Below are positions 35,577 through 43,879 of a stretch of 64,000 nt of DNA, piece by piece. The position numbers and the translations under genes were made by a program. The notes beneath the pieces were generated by a model. That model was given only the letters and a program-made list of their open reading frames with translations. It did no database searches and was not told where the DNA came from. Position 1 is the first letter of the stretch. Each line of letters opens with the position of its first letter. This DNA is from Streptococcus sp. Marseille-Q0941 (lineage in GTDB: Bacteria; Bacillota; Bacilli; Lactobacillales; Streptococcaceae): NCBI RefSeq assembly GCF_943736975.1, contig NZ_CALSFO010000006.1, positions 141,882-205,881 of the forward strand. The letters are read 5' to 3'.

Positions 35577-36518
35577 ATGAGTGAAGCAAAAGTTTATGTG
35601 ATTCATGAGAATATAGAATGGACCCAGCATTTGGTCAAATGGTTGGAAGAATTAGAAGTCCCTTATGAACTATGGGATTTGTCTAGTGGGATTTTAGATT
35701 TGCAAAGCCCACCGCCGCAAGGTATCTTTTACAATCGCATGTCTGCATCTTCTCATACCAGAGGTCATCGCTATGCACCAGAATTTACAGAGCAGGTGAT
35801 TACTTGGCTAGAAGCACACGGACGCAAAGTTGTGAATGGTACCGGTGCTATCAACCTTGAAATTAGTAAAGTCAAACAATATTTGAAGTTAAACGAATCT
35901 GGTATCGAGACCCCTGCAACAGTTGCAGTTTTGGGTCAAGAAAATATCATTGAGGCAGCAAGAAAGTTAAATATCTATCCTTTGATTACCAAGCATAATC
36001 GAGCAGGAAAAGGCTTAGGAGTTCAACTCTTCCAAAATGAAGAGGAATTGGAAGCTTATGTCAATAGTCCCCTCTTTGAACCTTCAGTGGACGGGATTAC
36101 CTTGTTACAAGCCTACATCAAACCAAGTGATGGACGTATCCGTCGTTCAGAGTTTATCAATCAAAAATTCCTCTATACTGTTTCGATTGATTCTTCAGAT
36201 GGTTTCCAACTCTGTCCAGCAGATGGTTGTCAAATCGGCAAGAGACCAGAACAACTGGAAACGTCTGAGAAATTCCAGATTACAGAACCTCTACCAGATT
36301 CTCGAAGAGAGGCTTATGAGAATTTCCTGAAAAATGCTCAGATTGAAGTTGCTGCTATTGAATGGGTTCAGTCAGAGACTGGTGACATTTATGTTTATGA
36401 TGTAAATACTAACACCAACTACAATCCTACTGCAGAAAAGAATGCCAATATTTTTGCGCATCAACACTTGGCTCAGTATCTAAAAACAGAATTGCAAGCC
36501 CTCACTAGTGGACAATAA
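35577..36518 (+). CDS. RimK-like ATP-grasp ligase
   Basis: 313-residue ATP-grasp protein. The N-terminal domain (1-95) ends V-V-N-G-T-G-A-I-N-L-E-I-S-K; the ATP-grasp part has P-L-I-T-K-H-N-R-A-G-K-G-L-G-V (nucleotide phosphate loop), the T-L-L-Q-A-Y-I-K adenine strand, and the Mg-binding Y-D-V-N-T-N-T-N-Y-N strand. Such enzymes join an amino acid or peptide to a carboxylate, as RimK adds glutamates to ribosomal protein S6. Its substrate is unknown, but it is co-transcribed with an acidic amino acid/dicarboxylate symporter, which may supply it. AAGGAGA precedes the ATG; a terminator and a BOX follow. Confidence 0.85.
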   Translation: MSEAKVYVIHENIEWTQHLVKWLEELEVPYELWDLSSGILDLQSPPPQGIFYNRMSASSHTRGHRYAPEFTEQVITWLEAHGRKVVNGTGAINLEISKVKQYLKLNESGIETPATVAVLGQENIIEAARKLNIYPLITKHNRAGKGLGVQLFQNEEELEAYVNSPLFEPSVDGITLLQAYIKPSDGRIRRSEFINQKFLYTVSIDSSDGFQLCPADGCQIGKRPEQLETSEKFQITEPLPDSRREAYENFLKNAQIEVAAIEWVQSETGDIYVYDVNTNTNYNPTAEKNANIFAHQHLAQYLKTELQALTSGQ

Positions 36519-36533
36519 AGTAGGAAATTCAAA

Positions 36534-36570
36534 AATCCCCCAGTATTAAATGACTGGGGGATTGATTTGT
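36534..36570 (+). terminator. Terminator after ATP-grasp gene
   Basis: AATCCCCCAG / CTGGGGGATT with a 10-nt loop, then TGATTTG; weak T run. Confidence 0.75.
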
Positions 36571-36571
36571 T

Positions 36572-36733
36572 TATACTCTTCAAAAATCTCTTCAAACCAT
36601 ATCAGCTTCCATCTGCAACCTCAAAATAGTATTTTGAGCTGACTTCGTCAGTTCTATCCACAACCTCAAAACAATGTTTTGAGCAATCTGCGGCTGGCTT
36701 CCTAATTTGCTCTTTGGTTTTCATTGAGTATTA
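36572..36733 (+). repeat. BOX element (A-B-C form), second copy
   Basis: About 162 bp, same orientation and nearly the same sequence as the copy at 34136, from TATACTCTTCAAAAATCTC to TCATTGAGTATTA. It sits between the ATP-grasp terminator and the 3' end of the minus-strand YihY gene. Confidence 0.92.
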
Positions 36734-36745
36734 ATCGATAAAAAA

Positions 36746-37609
36746 TTATTGAATTGCTTTAAAGTCTGGATTCTTCAAACTTTGAACACTAGCATTGATG
36801 ACGGCACCGATGATCAATATCTTGGCAATGATAATGAACCAGAACATCATCACAACAACGACAATAGAACTGAAAAAACGGACGTCAACGAGATAGTTGA
36901 CATAATTGTTGAAATAGGCTGCAAAGATGTTTAATAAAGCAATAGTGGTAACTAGCACAAATAGACTTCCAGGTACGACGTATCGAATCCGACTGACTTT
37001 AACATTTGGTAGGAAATAATAGAGCATCATCACGGTAGCGAAAAGAAAGGCATAAATCAGCGGTCCTGTAAAATCCTGTAGATAAGAAAATAGAGTACTT
37101 TCGGATTTCCAGTAGTTTTTTAGTAAGTCCAATAGCATATGGCCAAACATACTTAGGAATAAGGAAAGGGCAAAGAGAATTTGAAGGCCAAAGCTGACCA
37201 AGAGGCTCATCAGCTGGTGTGAGATAATTCCCCTATTCTTTGCAATTCCATAGGCTTTATTAAAGGCTTTCTGAAGAAAATTCATGGATTTGGAGAAAGT
37301 CCAAAGTGCTGATAAGATAGCAAAACTTAGTAAACCTGTTGATGGTTGAGTCAGAACTTCTCTGGCAATTTTTGCAACCACTTCATAGATTGTATCTGGT
37401 AAAAATTCCTTGATTGTTAATAGAAAGTTGGAGATTGGAATTTGAAAGTAGGGTAAAATGTTGACCACTATCATGAGTAAGGGGAAGATTGAAATCAACC
37501 AATAGTAGGCAACTGCAACGCTGGTTAACTCACTATCAGAGGCTTGATAGTAGTGCAAAAAAGCTTTTAATAAGGGTCTATCAATCAGCTGTTTCCACAA
37601 CTTTTTCAT
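36746..37609 (-). CDS. yihY: YihY/BrkB family inner membrane protein
   Basis: 287-residue membrane protein with six helices, of the family once misnamed ribonuclease BN. Family motifs are visible: the A-V-A-Y-Y-W-L-I-S-I-F-P-L-L segment in helix 1, W-T-F-S-K-S-M-N-F-L-Q-K-A-F-N-K-A-Y after helix 2, and P-N-V-K-V-S-R-I-R-Y-V-V-P-G-S before helix 5. Function is unproven, possibly lipid or solute transport. ATG 37609 is preferred because GGAGG lies 7-8 nt upstream; the in-frame TTG at 37624 would place this site inside the gene. It is the last gene of a minus-strand run, 40 nt after the antiporter. Confidence 0.87.
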   Translation of the reverse strand: MKKLWKQLIDRPLLKAFLHYYQASDSELTSVAVAYYWLISIFPLLMIVVNILPYFQIPISNFLLTIKEFLPDTIYEVVAKIAREVLTQPSTGLLSFAILSALWTFSKSMNFLQKAFNKAYGIAKNRGIISHQLMSLLVSFGLQILFALSLFLSMFGHMLLDLLKNYWKSESTLFSYLQDFTGPLIYAFLFATVMMLYYFLPNVKVSRIRYVVPGSLFVLVTTIALLNIFAAYFNNYVNYLVDVRFFSSIVVVVMMFWFIIIAKILIIGAVINASVQSLKNPDFKAIQ

Positions 37610-37649
37610 TTTACAATCCTCCAAGTTTCTTTCTTGTTTAGTATAGATT

Positions 37650-39703
37650 TTAGTTTCTTCGAACTAATTCCATCATATCATAAGGTAAGGTATTAGCTGA
37701 TTCTTTTAAGGAATAGGTTTCTAAATTATTGACATTTTGGCGAAGCTTTTTAGCATACTGAGCTGAGATGAGTTTTTGAGCTTCGTATTCAAAGATACAC
37801 TTACGCTCAAGGTAGTAACCTCTGAGCATTTCATCAATGTTATTGGGTTTGATACGATTGATAACCCGCTCCACAAAGGCTCCACTAGTAATATGACTAG
37901 TTTCACGAAGACGAGATTCCTGCATAAAGCTGATTAAAGAACTCTTATAAATCCCTTTGAGGTTTTCCAAACTTTCGATAATAATTTCAGTGTTGGCTAG
38001 GTATAGCTCTGCAATCTGATCATAGTCAATAGCCTGAAGTCTCTGTTTTTCCTTGTCTTTCCATGAACGCAATGTTTTTCCAAATGTGAGCAATTCATGA
38101 AGTAGAAAACGAAGAATGCGTATGGAAACAAGGAAGTAGTAGGTTAGTCGAGAAGCAAAGTTTCGCTTAATATTTTTTTCCATGTTTTTTAGATAGCGTT
38201 GGTAAACACGATAAGCACGATCTCCAATCTTTCCTTCTTCATAGGCTTGCTCCAAACCATCGCTTTCAATACTGAGAATCAAGAGTTTGAGAGCTTCCCA
38301 GTCTTCCTGAATTTCTTTGTTTTCTTGACTAAGAATAAGATTTTCAATACGACCATGATAGTTGTCAATAGCCGCATAGAGTGGAACCTTGTTTTTGGTG
38401 TTTTCTAAATCTTTCTCTAATTCCATGGCGACATCGTTTAAGATAGCGATGTGCATGAGCTGATCCTTAGATGGTTCTTTCTCTTCAGAAAGGTGCGGAA
38501 GTACTAGTAATCCTGTGAGGAAACTGATCAGGGTTACACCAGCTACGAGGAAGAGAAGAAGAGAGTATTCCTGCTCTAAATTAGACGGTATCAAAAGAAT
38601 AGTGCAATAGATACAGTTCCCTTTACACCGGAAAACGTAAGGAGGAGCATGTCTTTGACGTACTTGTCTAAACTTTTATGAAGCTTCTTAATCCGAAAGG
38701 CGTAAAATCCATAGATCATGACAAATCGGATGGCAAATAGTAGGAAGGTTAATAGGAAGATAGTGACAAGAAGAAGCACATTGTTATAAAAAGCACTCTT
38801 CAGAATTGGTTCCGCGATCATTTCCAGTTCCATCCCAAGAATGACAAAAACTGAACCATTGAGCATAAAGGTTACAGTCTGCCAAACAGTCTCAGTAACT
38901 GTATCAACTTGCGCTTCAAGGAGATTTATTTTCTTGAAACGACTGGCTTTCAGAATCCCAGCAACAACAACGGCGATAATGCCTGAAACATGAATCTCTT
39001 CAGCAATGAAAAAAGTTAAGAGAGGTAAACTGAGTTCTAATAAGAGTTCACTTGCGATATCCGTTGCACGAACACTGAGTAGAAAGCTATGGAGGAAGCG
39101 ATTGATTAAGGCTGTTATAAGGCCGACCGCAAATCCTCCAACAATGGAAATAGCTAATGAAGTTCCGGCTTGGGTAAGTGAGAATGTTCCTGTTGTCCAA
39201 GCGATGAGAGCCATCCGAAAGGCTACTAGTCCAGAAGCATCATTAAGAAGACCTTCCCCTTTTAGGATATTAGAAACCCGCTTCGGGAAGGAAAAGCGTT
39301 GAGAAAGTGAAGCGAAGGCAACTAGGTCAGTAGGGCCTAAAGCCGCACCAACTGCTACGCAGGCGGCTAATGGTAAGCTAGCCCAAAGGACATGAGCGAG
39401 TTCCCCCATGCTTAAGGCTGAGATAAAAATAACTGGAAAAATCAAAAAGAGGACAATCCGCCAGTGTTTGAGGATGGAGGTAATGTCTGCTTCTTGAGCC
39501 TCTCGGAATAGTAGTGGGCCAATGACTAAAGCTAGAAATAACTCAGTATCTAAGTGATATTGGTTGTTGGGTAAACAAAGGCCAAGTCCAATTCCCAGCA
39601 AAATCTGAATCAGAGGCATGGGTAAAAAGGGAAGTAGCTTGTTGGTTGTACTAGAAACAATGAGAACTAGTAAAAATACCAAGAGATAAAAAAGTAAATT
39701 CAT
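37650..39703 (-). pseudogene. CPA1-type Na+/H+ antiporter split by a frameshift
   Basis: Two adjoining frames together make one antiporter of about 684 residues. The upstream part (39703 down to 38591, 370 residues) has the CPA1 membrane domain with A-A-L-G-P-T-D-L-V-A-F-A and E-G-L-L-N-D-A-S-G-L-V-A, and breaks off after G-V-K-G-T-V-S-I-A with L-F-F-stop. The downstream part (38594 to 37650, 314 residues) continues I-P-S-N-L-E-Q-E-Y, the last helix and a long cytoplasmic helical C-terminus. On the minus strand CTATTCTTTTGATACC is one base short: a fifth T would give A-L-F-L-I-P and restore the frame. So it is a 1-nt deletion in a T tract (38593-38596), a phase switch, or an assembly error. 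The stop and a TTG overlap as TTGA, so reinitiation is conceivable. Confidence 0.82.
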
Positions 39704-39714
39704 TTTCCACCTCT

Positions 39715-39969
39715 CTATTTTTGTTTACAACAATTTTCAAAAAGTTCCTTTTGTTCTTGGATTTTTTGATCAATCTTTGAGCAGTCCTTATGCTCGATTT
39801 TTTTCTGACAACGCTCCATTTCGAGGGTTATCATTTTTTTCTTGATTTTCAGCATTTTCTTACTCATATGAGCTTCATCCAACATACCAACTGCACGTTC
39901 GTGTTGGGTTGATTCGACGAATTTGTGACGAAGAGTTTCGATTTTATCTTTTAGGTATTGTTTATCCAT
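39715..39969 (-). CDS. Small charged coiled-coil protein
   Basis: 84 residues, almost entirely helical and charged (Lys/Glu-rich, heptad-like spacing from about residue 35 on), with four cysteines (C-Q, D-C, C-C) in the C-terminal half that could bind a metal or form disulfides. It overlaps the upstream mnmM gene by 8 nt and lies 11 nt before the antiporter start, so it belongs to the same transcript. I do not recognise a family. A role as a partner of the methyltransferase or of the antiporter is only a guess from position. Confidence 0.65.
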   Translation of the reverse strand: MDKQYLKDKIETLRHKFVESTQHERAVGMLDEAHMSKKMLKIKKKMITLEMERCQKKIEHKDCSKIDQKIQEQKELFENCCKQK

Positions 39970-40519
39970 GTCGATACCTTTCTAATTTTTCAATCATGAC
40001 TAAAAATGGTGGATGGTTGATTTGGTTGAGGGTGCGATAGATAGTAGCAGTATATTCTTGTTGCGGTAACTGACTAACATAATCCATAACTGCATCCCGT
40101 TCGATATCTCCACCTTCATGCCCGTAATAAATCATGATAGCTATCCGACCGCCCTTAACGAGCATTTGACAGAGCTTTTCAAGTGCCTCGATGGTTGTTT
40201 GAGGCTTAGTAATGATAGACTTATCAGCAGAAGGAAGGTAACCTAGATTAAAGATAGCAGCCTTTACTTCCCTTACAAACTGATCTACAGTTTCATGCCC
40301 TTGCAGGATCAATTTTACATTGGTGAAACCAGCTTCTTGTAGGCGTTGCCTTGTCTTTTCCAAAGCTTGTTCCTGTATATCAAAAGCGTAGACTTGTTTC
40401 GCTAACTTGGCAAGAAAAAGCGTATCATGGCCATTCCCCATGGTCGCATCAACGACAATATCTTCTTGGGTGATGACTTGGGCAAGAAAATCATGCGCCA
40501 TTTCAAGTGGTCTTTTCAT
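39962..40519 (-). CDS. mnmM: tRNA 5-methylaminomethyl-2-thiouridine methyltransferase MnmM (YtqB)
   Basis: 185-residue class I SAM-dependent methyltransferase of the YtqB family. YtqB-type enzymes have been shown to make mnm5s2U34 in tRNA of Gram-positive bacteria that lack the MnmC methylase domain. The SAM fold starts V-V-D-A-T-M-G-N-G-H-D-T-L-F-L-A (motif I), A-F-D-I-Q follows, and the family-specific N-L-G-Y-L-P and I-M-I-Y-Y-G-H-E-G-G segments are present. It overlaps the end of ytqA by 17 nt, matching the ytqA-ytqB pairing of B. subtilis. Assignment is by motif; confidence in the exact tRNA target is moderate. Confidence 0.85.
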   Translation of the reverse strand: MKRPLEMAHDFLAQVITQEDIVVDATMGNGHDTLFLAKLAKQVYAFDIQEQALEKTRQRLQEAGFTNVKLILQGHETVDQFVREVKAAIFNLGYLPSADKSIITKPQTTIEALEKLCQMLVKGGRIAIMIYYGHEGGDIERDAVMDYVSQLPQQEYTATIYRTLNQINHPPFLVMIEKLERYRHG

Positions 40520-41450
40520 TCATAAACTCCTGTTTTACAGCCTTGCATCCTTGAACACTACCTCGACGTCTCATTTCAGCTTCAATGCTGTTTAGAACTT
40601 CCCATTTGTTGAGACTCCACATAGGACCAATCAACATATCTCTAGGTGCATCTCCTGTAATCCTATGGATGACCATATGTTTGGGAATTATTTCTAGTTG
40701 GTCACAGATGACCTTGACATAGTCATATTGGCTCATGAGTTGCAAACGTCCTTCGTGGTAATCTCTTTGCATACGCGTATTGGTCATAAGATGGAGCAAG
40801 TGCAGTTTAATCCCTTGAATATCATTATCAGTGACACAACGGCGGACATTTTCAACCATCATTTCATGGGTTTCCCCAGGCAAGCCATTGATCAGATGGG
40901 CTACAATTTCAATTTTAGGGAATTTTCTCAAGCGCTTAACTGTTTCCACGTAGAGTTCATAGGAGTGGGCACGGTTAATCAATTCAGAAGTTGCTTCATA
41001 TGTGGTTTGTAAACCTAACTCTACAGTGACGTGCATCCTTTCAGACAGTTCTGCCAAATATTGGATAGTCTCATCGGGTAGACAGTCTGGTCGTGTACCG
41101 ATATTAATGCCAACGACACCAGGCTCGTTGATAGCCTGTTCATAGCGTTCGTGAATCACTTCAAGTTTCTCGTGTGTATTGGTGAAATTTTGGAAATAAA
41201 CCAGATATTTTCTGACATCTGGCCATTTGCGGTGCATAAAGTCAATTTCCTTGTAAAATTGTTCGCGGATTGGTGCGTCAGGAGCAACGATAGCATCTCC
41301 AGAGCCAGAAACCGTACAGAAAGTACAGCCTCCATGAGCAACAGTCCCATCGCGGTTTGGACAGTCAAAACCAGCATCAATAGGAACTTTAAAGGTTTTT
41401 TCTCCAAATAAGTTTCGATAATAATCATTCAAGGTATTATAGGATTTCAT
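40503..41450 (-). CDS. ytqA: Radical SAM protein YtqA (TIGR01212 family)
   Basis: 315-residue radical SAM enzyme. The cluster cysteines follow the unusual family spacing C-x11-C-x2-C, in D-C-P-N-R-D-G and G-G-C-T-F-C; later G-I-N-I-G-T-R-P-D-C-L-P-D and E-L-G-L-Q-T segments form the SAM and barrel contacts. The reaction is not known; constant pairing with mnmM suggests a tRNA modification role. ATG 41450 gives the typical M-K-S-Y-N-T-L start. On the minus strand TATAAT (41458-41463) ends only 7 nt before this ATG and TTGAGT (41481-41486) lies 17 nt further, so the transcript probably begins at or next to the A of ATG (leaderless). Longer in-frame starts would lie upstream of the promoter. Confidence 0.85.
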   Translation of the reverse strand: MKSYNTLNDYYRNLFGEKTFKVPIDAGFDCPNRDGTVAHGGCTFCTVSGSGDAIVAPDAPIREQFYKEIDFMHRKWPDVRKYLVYFQNFTNTHEKLEVIHERYEQAINEPGVVGINIGTRPDCLPDETIQYLAELSERMHVTVELGLQTTYEATSELINRAHSYELYVETVKRLRKFPKIEIVAHLINGLPGETHEMMVENVRRCVTDNDIQGIKLHLLHLMTNTRMQRDYHEGRLQLMSQYDYVKVICDQLEIIPKHMVIHRITGDAPRDMLIGPMWSLNKWEVLNSIEAEMRRRGSVQGCKAVKQEFMNEKTT

Positions 41451-41457
41451 AGGTAAT

Positions 41458-41486
41458 ATTATATCAGAAAACACTAGTAAACTCAA
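41458..41486 (-). promoter_or_regulatory. ytqA promoter
   Basis: Minus strand TTGAGT (41486-41481), 17-nt spacer, TATAAT (41463-41458); 7 nt from the start codon. Confidence 0.75.
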
Positions 41487-41547
41487 AGTCAGTAAACGAG
41501 TGACGGATATTGAAATGATAAAACTAAAAAAATCTTTTAAAAAAGCC

Positions 41548-41617
41548 TTTACAAAAAAATGAAAAGTGGTATAATAGAGGTGTGAATGATGCAAACGTTT
41601 TCGTAAATCGTTTGCAT
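41548..41617 (+). promoter_or_regulatory. ptsG promoter with cre-like operator
   Basis: TTTACA (41548-41553), 16-nt spacer and extended -10 TGG-TATAAT (41570-41575). Downstream, ATGCAAACG (41589-41597) and CGTTTGCAT (41609-41617) form a perfect 9-bp inverted repeat; the left half with its flank, ATGCAAACGTTTTCGT, matches the cre consensus WTGNAARCGNWWWCAW at all but one position. A CcpA site just after the RNA start would act as a roadblock. Confidence 0.75.
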
Positions 41618-41641
41618 TAAAATAAAAATAAGGAGATTTGG

Positions 41642-43828
41642 ATGATGAAAGATACATTCAAAAATGTCTTGTCTTTCGAATTTTGGCAAAAATTCGGTAA
41701 GGCTCTAATGGTGGTTATCGCTGTTATGCCAGCGGCTGGATTGATGATTTCAATCGGTAAGTCGCTCGTGATGATTAACCCTAACTTTGCCCCACTGGTA
41801 ATTACTGGTGGTGTACTAGAGCAAATCGGTTGGGGAGTTATCGTTAACCTTCATATCTTGTTTGCCCTCGCTATCGGAGGAAGCTGGGCTAAAGAACGCG
41901 CTGGTGGTGCTTTTGCTGCTGGTCTTGCCTTTATCTTAATCAACCGTATCACTGGTACAATCTTTGGAGTATCAGGTGACATGTTGAAAGATCCAAATGC
42001 TATGGTTTCAACACTATTGGGTGGGTCAATCAAAGTTTCTGATTACTTTATCAGTGTTATGGAAGCTCCTGCACTTAACATGGGTGTCTTCGTAGGGATT
42101 ATTTCTGGTTTTATTGGGGCAACTGCCTTTAACAAATACTACAACTTCCGTAAGCTTCCTGATGCACTTTCATTCTTTAACGGAAAACGTTTTGTACCGT
42201 TTGTAGTTATTGTTCGTTCAGTAATTGCTGCAATTGTTCTTTCAATTTTCTGGCCACTTGTTCAAACAGGTATTAACAGCTTTGGTATCTGGATTGCTAA
42301 CTCTCAAGAAACAGCTCCAGTATTGGCACCGTTCTTGTATGGTACTTTGGAACGCTTGCTCTTGCCATTTGGACTTCACCACATGTTGACTATCCCAATG
42401 AACTATACAGCTCTTGGTGGTACTTATGATATCATGACTGGTGCAGCAAAAGGTAGTCAAGTATTTGGTCAAGATCCACTTTGGCTTGCATGGGTAACAG
42501 ACCTTGTAAACCTTAAAGGTACTGACGCTGGTCAATACCAACACTTGTTAGATACAGTACATCCAGCTCGCTTCAAGGTTGGACAAATGATTGGTTCATT
42601 TGGTATCTTGATGGGTGTGATCGTAGCTATCTACCGCAACGTTGATGCTGATAAGAAACACCAATACAAGGGTATGATGATTGCGACAGCCCTTGCAACA
42701 TTCTTGACAGGGGTTACTGAACCAATCGAGTATATGTTCATGTTCATCGCAACACCTCTTTACCTTGTATACTCACTAGTTCAAGGTGCTGCCTTTGCCA
42801 TGGCTGACGTAGTAAACCTACGTATGCACTCATTCGGTTCTATCGAATTCTTGACTCGTACTCCTCTAGCTATCAATGCTGGCCTTGGTATGGATATCAT
42901 TAACTTTATCTGGGTGACAGTACTCTTTGCAACTATCATGTACTTCATCGCTAACTTCATGATTCAAAAATTCAACTACGCAACTCCAGGACGTAACGGT
43001 AACTATGAAAATGCCGAAGGTTCATCAGAATCTGAAGCTGCTGGTGAGTCAAAAGTTGCAGAAGCTTCTCAAGCTGTTAACATCATCAACCTTCTTGGTG
43101 GACGTGCTAACATCGTCGATGTGGATGCATGTATGACTCGTCTTCGTGTTACTGTAAAAGACGCAGATCGTGTTGGTACTGAAGAACAATGGAAATCAGA
43201 AGGAGCTATGGGACTTGTCATGAAAGGACAAGGTGTCCAAGCTATCTACGGACCTAAAGCTGACGTTTTGAAATCAGATATCCAAGATATTCTTGACTCA
43301 GGTGAAGTAATTCCTGAAACTCTTCCAAGTCAAATGGTAGCAGCTCAAAAAGATGCTGTTGTATACAAAGGAGTGACTGAAGAAGTTTACTCAGTTGCTG
43401 ATGGTAAAGTTATCGAATTGGAACAAGTTAAGGATCCTGTCTTCGCACAAAAAATGATGGGTGATGGATTTGCAGTGGAACCATCAAATGGAAACATTGT
43501 ATCTCCAGTTTCAGGTACGGTATCAAGTATCTTCCCAACTAAACATGCTCTTGGTCTTGTAACTGAAGCAGGCCTTGAAGTACTTGTTCACATCGGTTTG
43601 GACACAGTAAGTCTTGAAGGAAAACCATTTACAGTTCGTGTTACTGAAGGACAACAGGTTGCTGCGGGTGATCTTCTTGTCACAGCTGACTTGGGTGCTA
43701 TCCGTGACGCTGGTCGTGAAACTACAACTGTGGTTGTCTTCACAAATGGTGATGCGATTAAATCAGTTAAATTAGAACAAACCGGTTCTCTTGCAGCTAA
43801 CACAGCAGTTGCGAAAGTAGAATTGTAA
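41642..43828 (+). CDS. ptsG: PTS transporter subunit IICBA, glucose type
   Basis: 728-residue sugar phosphotransferase permease in the order IIC-IIB-IIA. IIC (about 1-450, ten hydrophobic segments) has the M-P-A-A-G-L-M-I-S-I-G-K start and G-L-H-H-M-L-T-I and T-G-V-T-E-P-I-E-Y-M-F segments of the glucose superfamily; IIB carries the phospho-Cys in D-A-C-M-T-R-L-R-V; IIA carries the phospho-His in V-L-V-H-I-G-L-D-T-V. It imports and phosphorylates glucose (or a related hexose), using HPr-P as donor. The start could be either of two adjacent ATGs after AAGGAGA; codon bias is that of a highly expressed gene. The cre-like operator upstream indicates carbon catabolite control. Confidence 0.93.
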   Translation: MMKDTFKNVLSFEFWQKFGKALMVVIAVMPAAGLMISIGKSLVMINPNFAPLVITGGVLEQIGWGVIVNLHILFALAIGGSWAKERAGGAFAAGLAFILINRITGTIFGVSGDMLKDPNAMVSTLLGGSIKVSDYFISVMEAPALNMGVFVGIISGFIGATAFNKYYNFRKLPDALSFFNGKRFVPFVVIVRSVIAAIVLSIFWPLVQTGINSFGIWIANSQETAPVLAPFLYGTLERLLLPFGLHHMLTIPMNYTALGGTYDIMTGAAKGSQVFGQDPLWLAWVTDLVNLKGTDAGQYQHLLDTVHPARFKVGQMIGSFGILMGVIVAIYRNVDADKKHQYKGMMIATALATFLTGVTEPIEYMFMFIATPLYLVYSLVQGAAFAMADVVNLRMHSFGSIEFLTRTPLAINAGLGMDIINFIWVTVLFATIMYFIANFMIQKFNYATPGRNGNYENAEGSSESEAAGESKVAEASQAVNIINLLGGRANIVDVDACMTRLRVTVKDADRVGTEEQWKSEGAMGLVMKGQGVQAIYGPKADVLKSDIQDILDSGEVIPETLPSQMVAAQKDAVVYKGVTEEVYSVADGKVIELEQVKDPVFAQKMMGDGFAVEPSNGNIVSPVSGTVSSIFPTKHALGLVTEAGLEVLVHIGLDTVSLEGKPFTVRVTEGQQVAAGDLLVTADLGAIRDAGRETTTVVVFTNGDAIKSVKLEQTGSLAANTAVAKVEL

Positions 43829-43834
43829 TCGATT

Positions 43835-43865
43835 AGGGGTTGGAATCTATTTCCAACCTCTTGTT
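43835..43865 (+). terminator. Terminator after ptsG
   Basis: AGGGGTTGGAA / TTCCAACCTCT with a 5-nt loop, then TGTTT. Confidence 0.8.
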
Positions 43866-43879
43866 TATAGGAGAAAAGT

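Noticed and set aside
34136..36733. Composite transposon formed by the two BOX elements
   Set aside because: BOX elements encode no transposase and no target-site duplication is visible; co-location alone does not show mobility.
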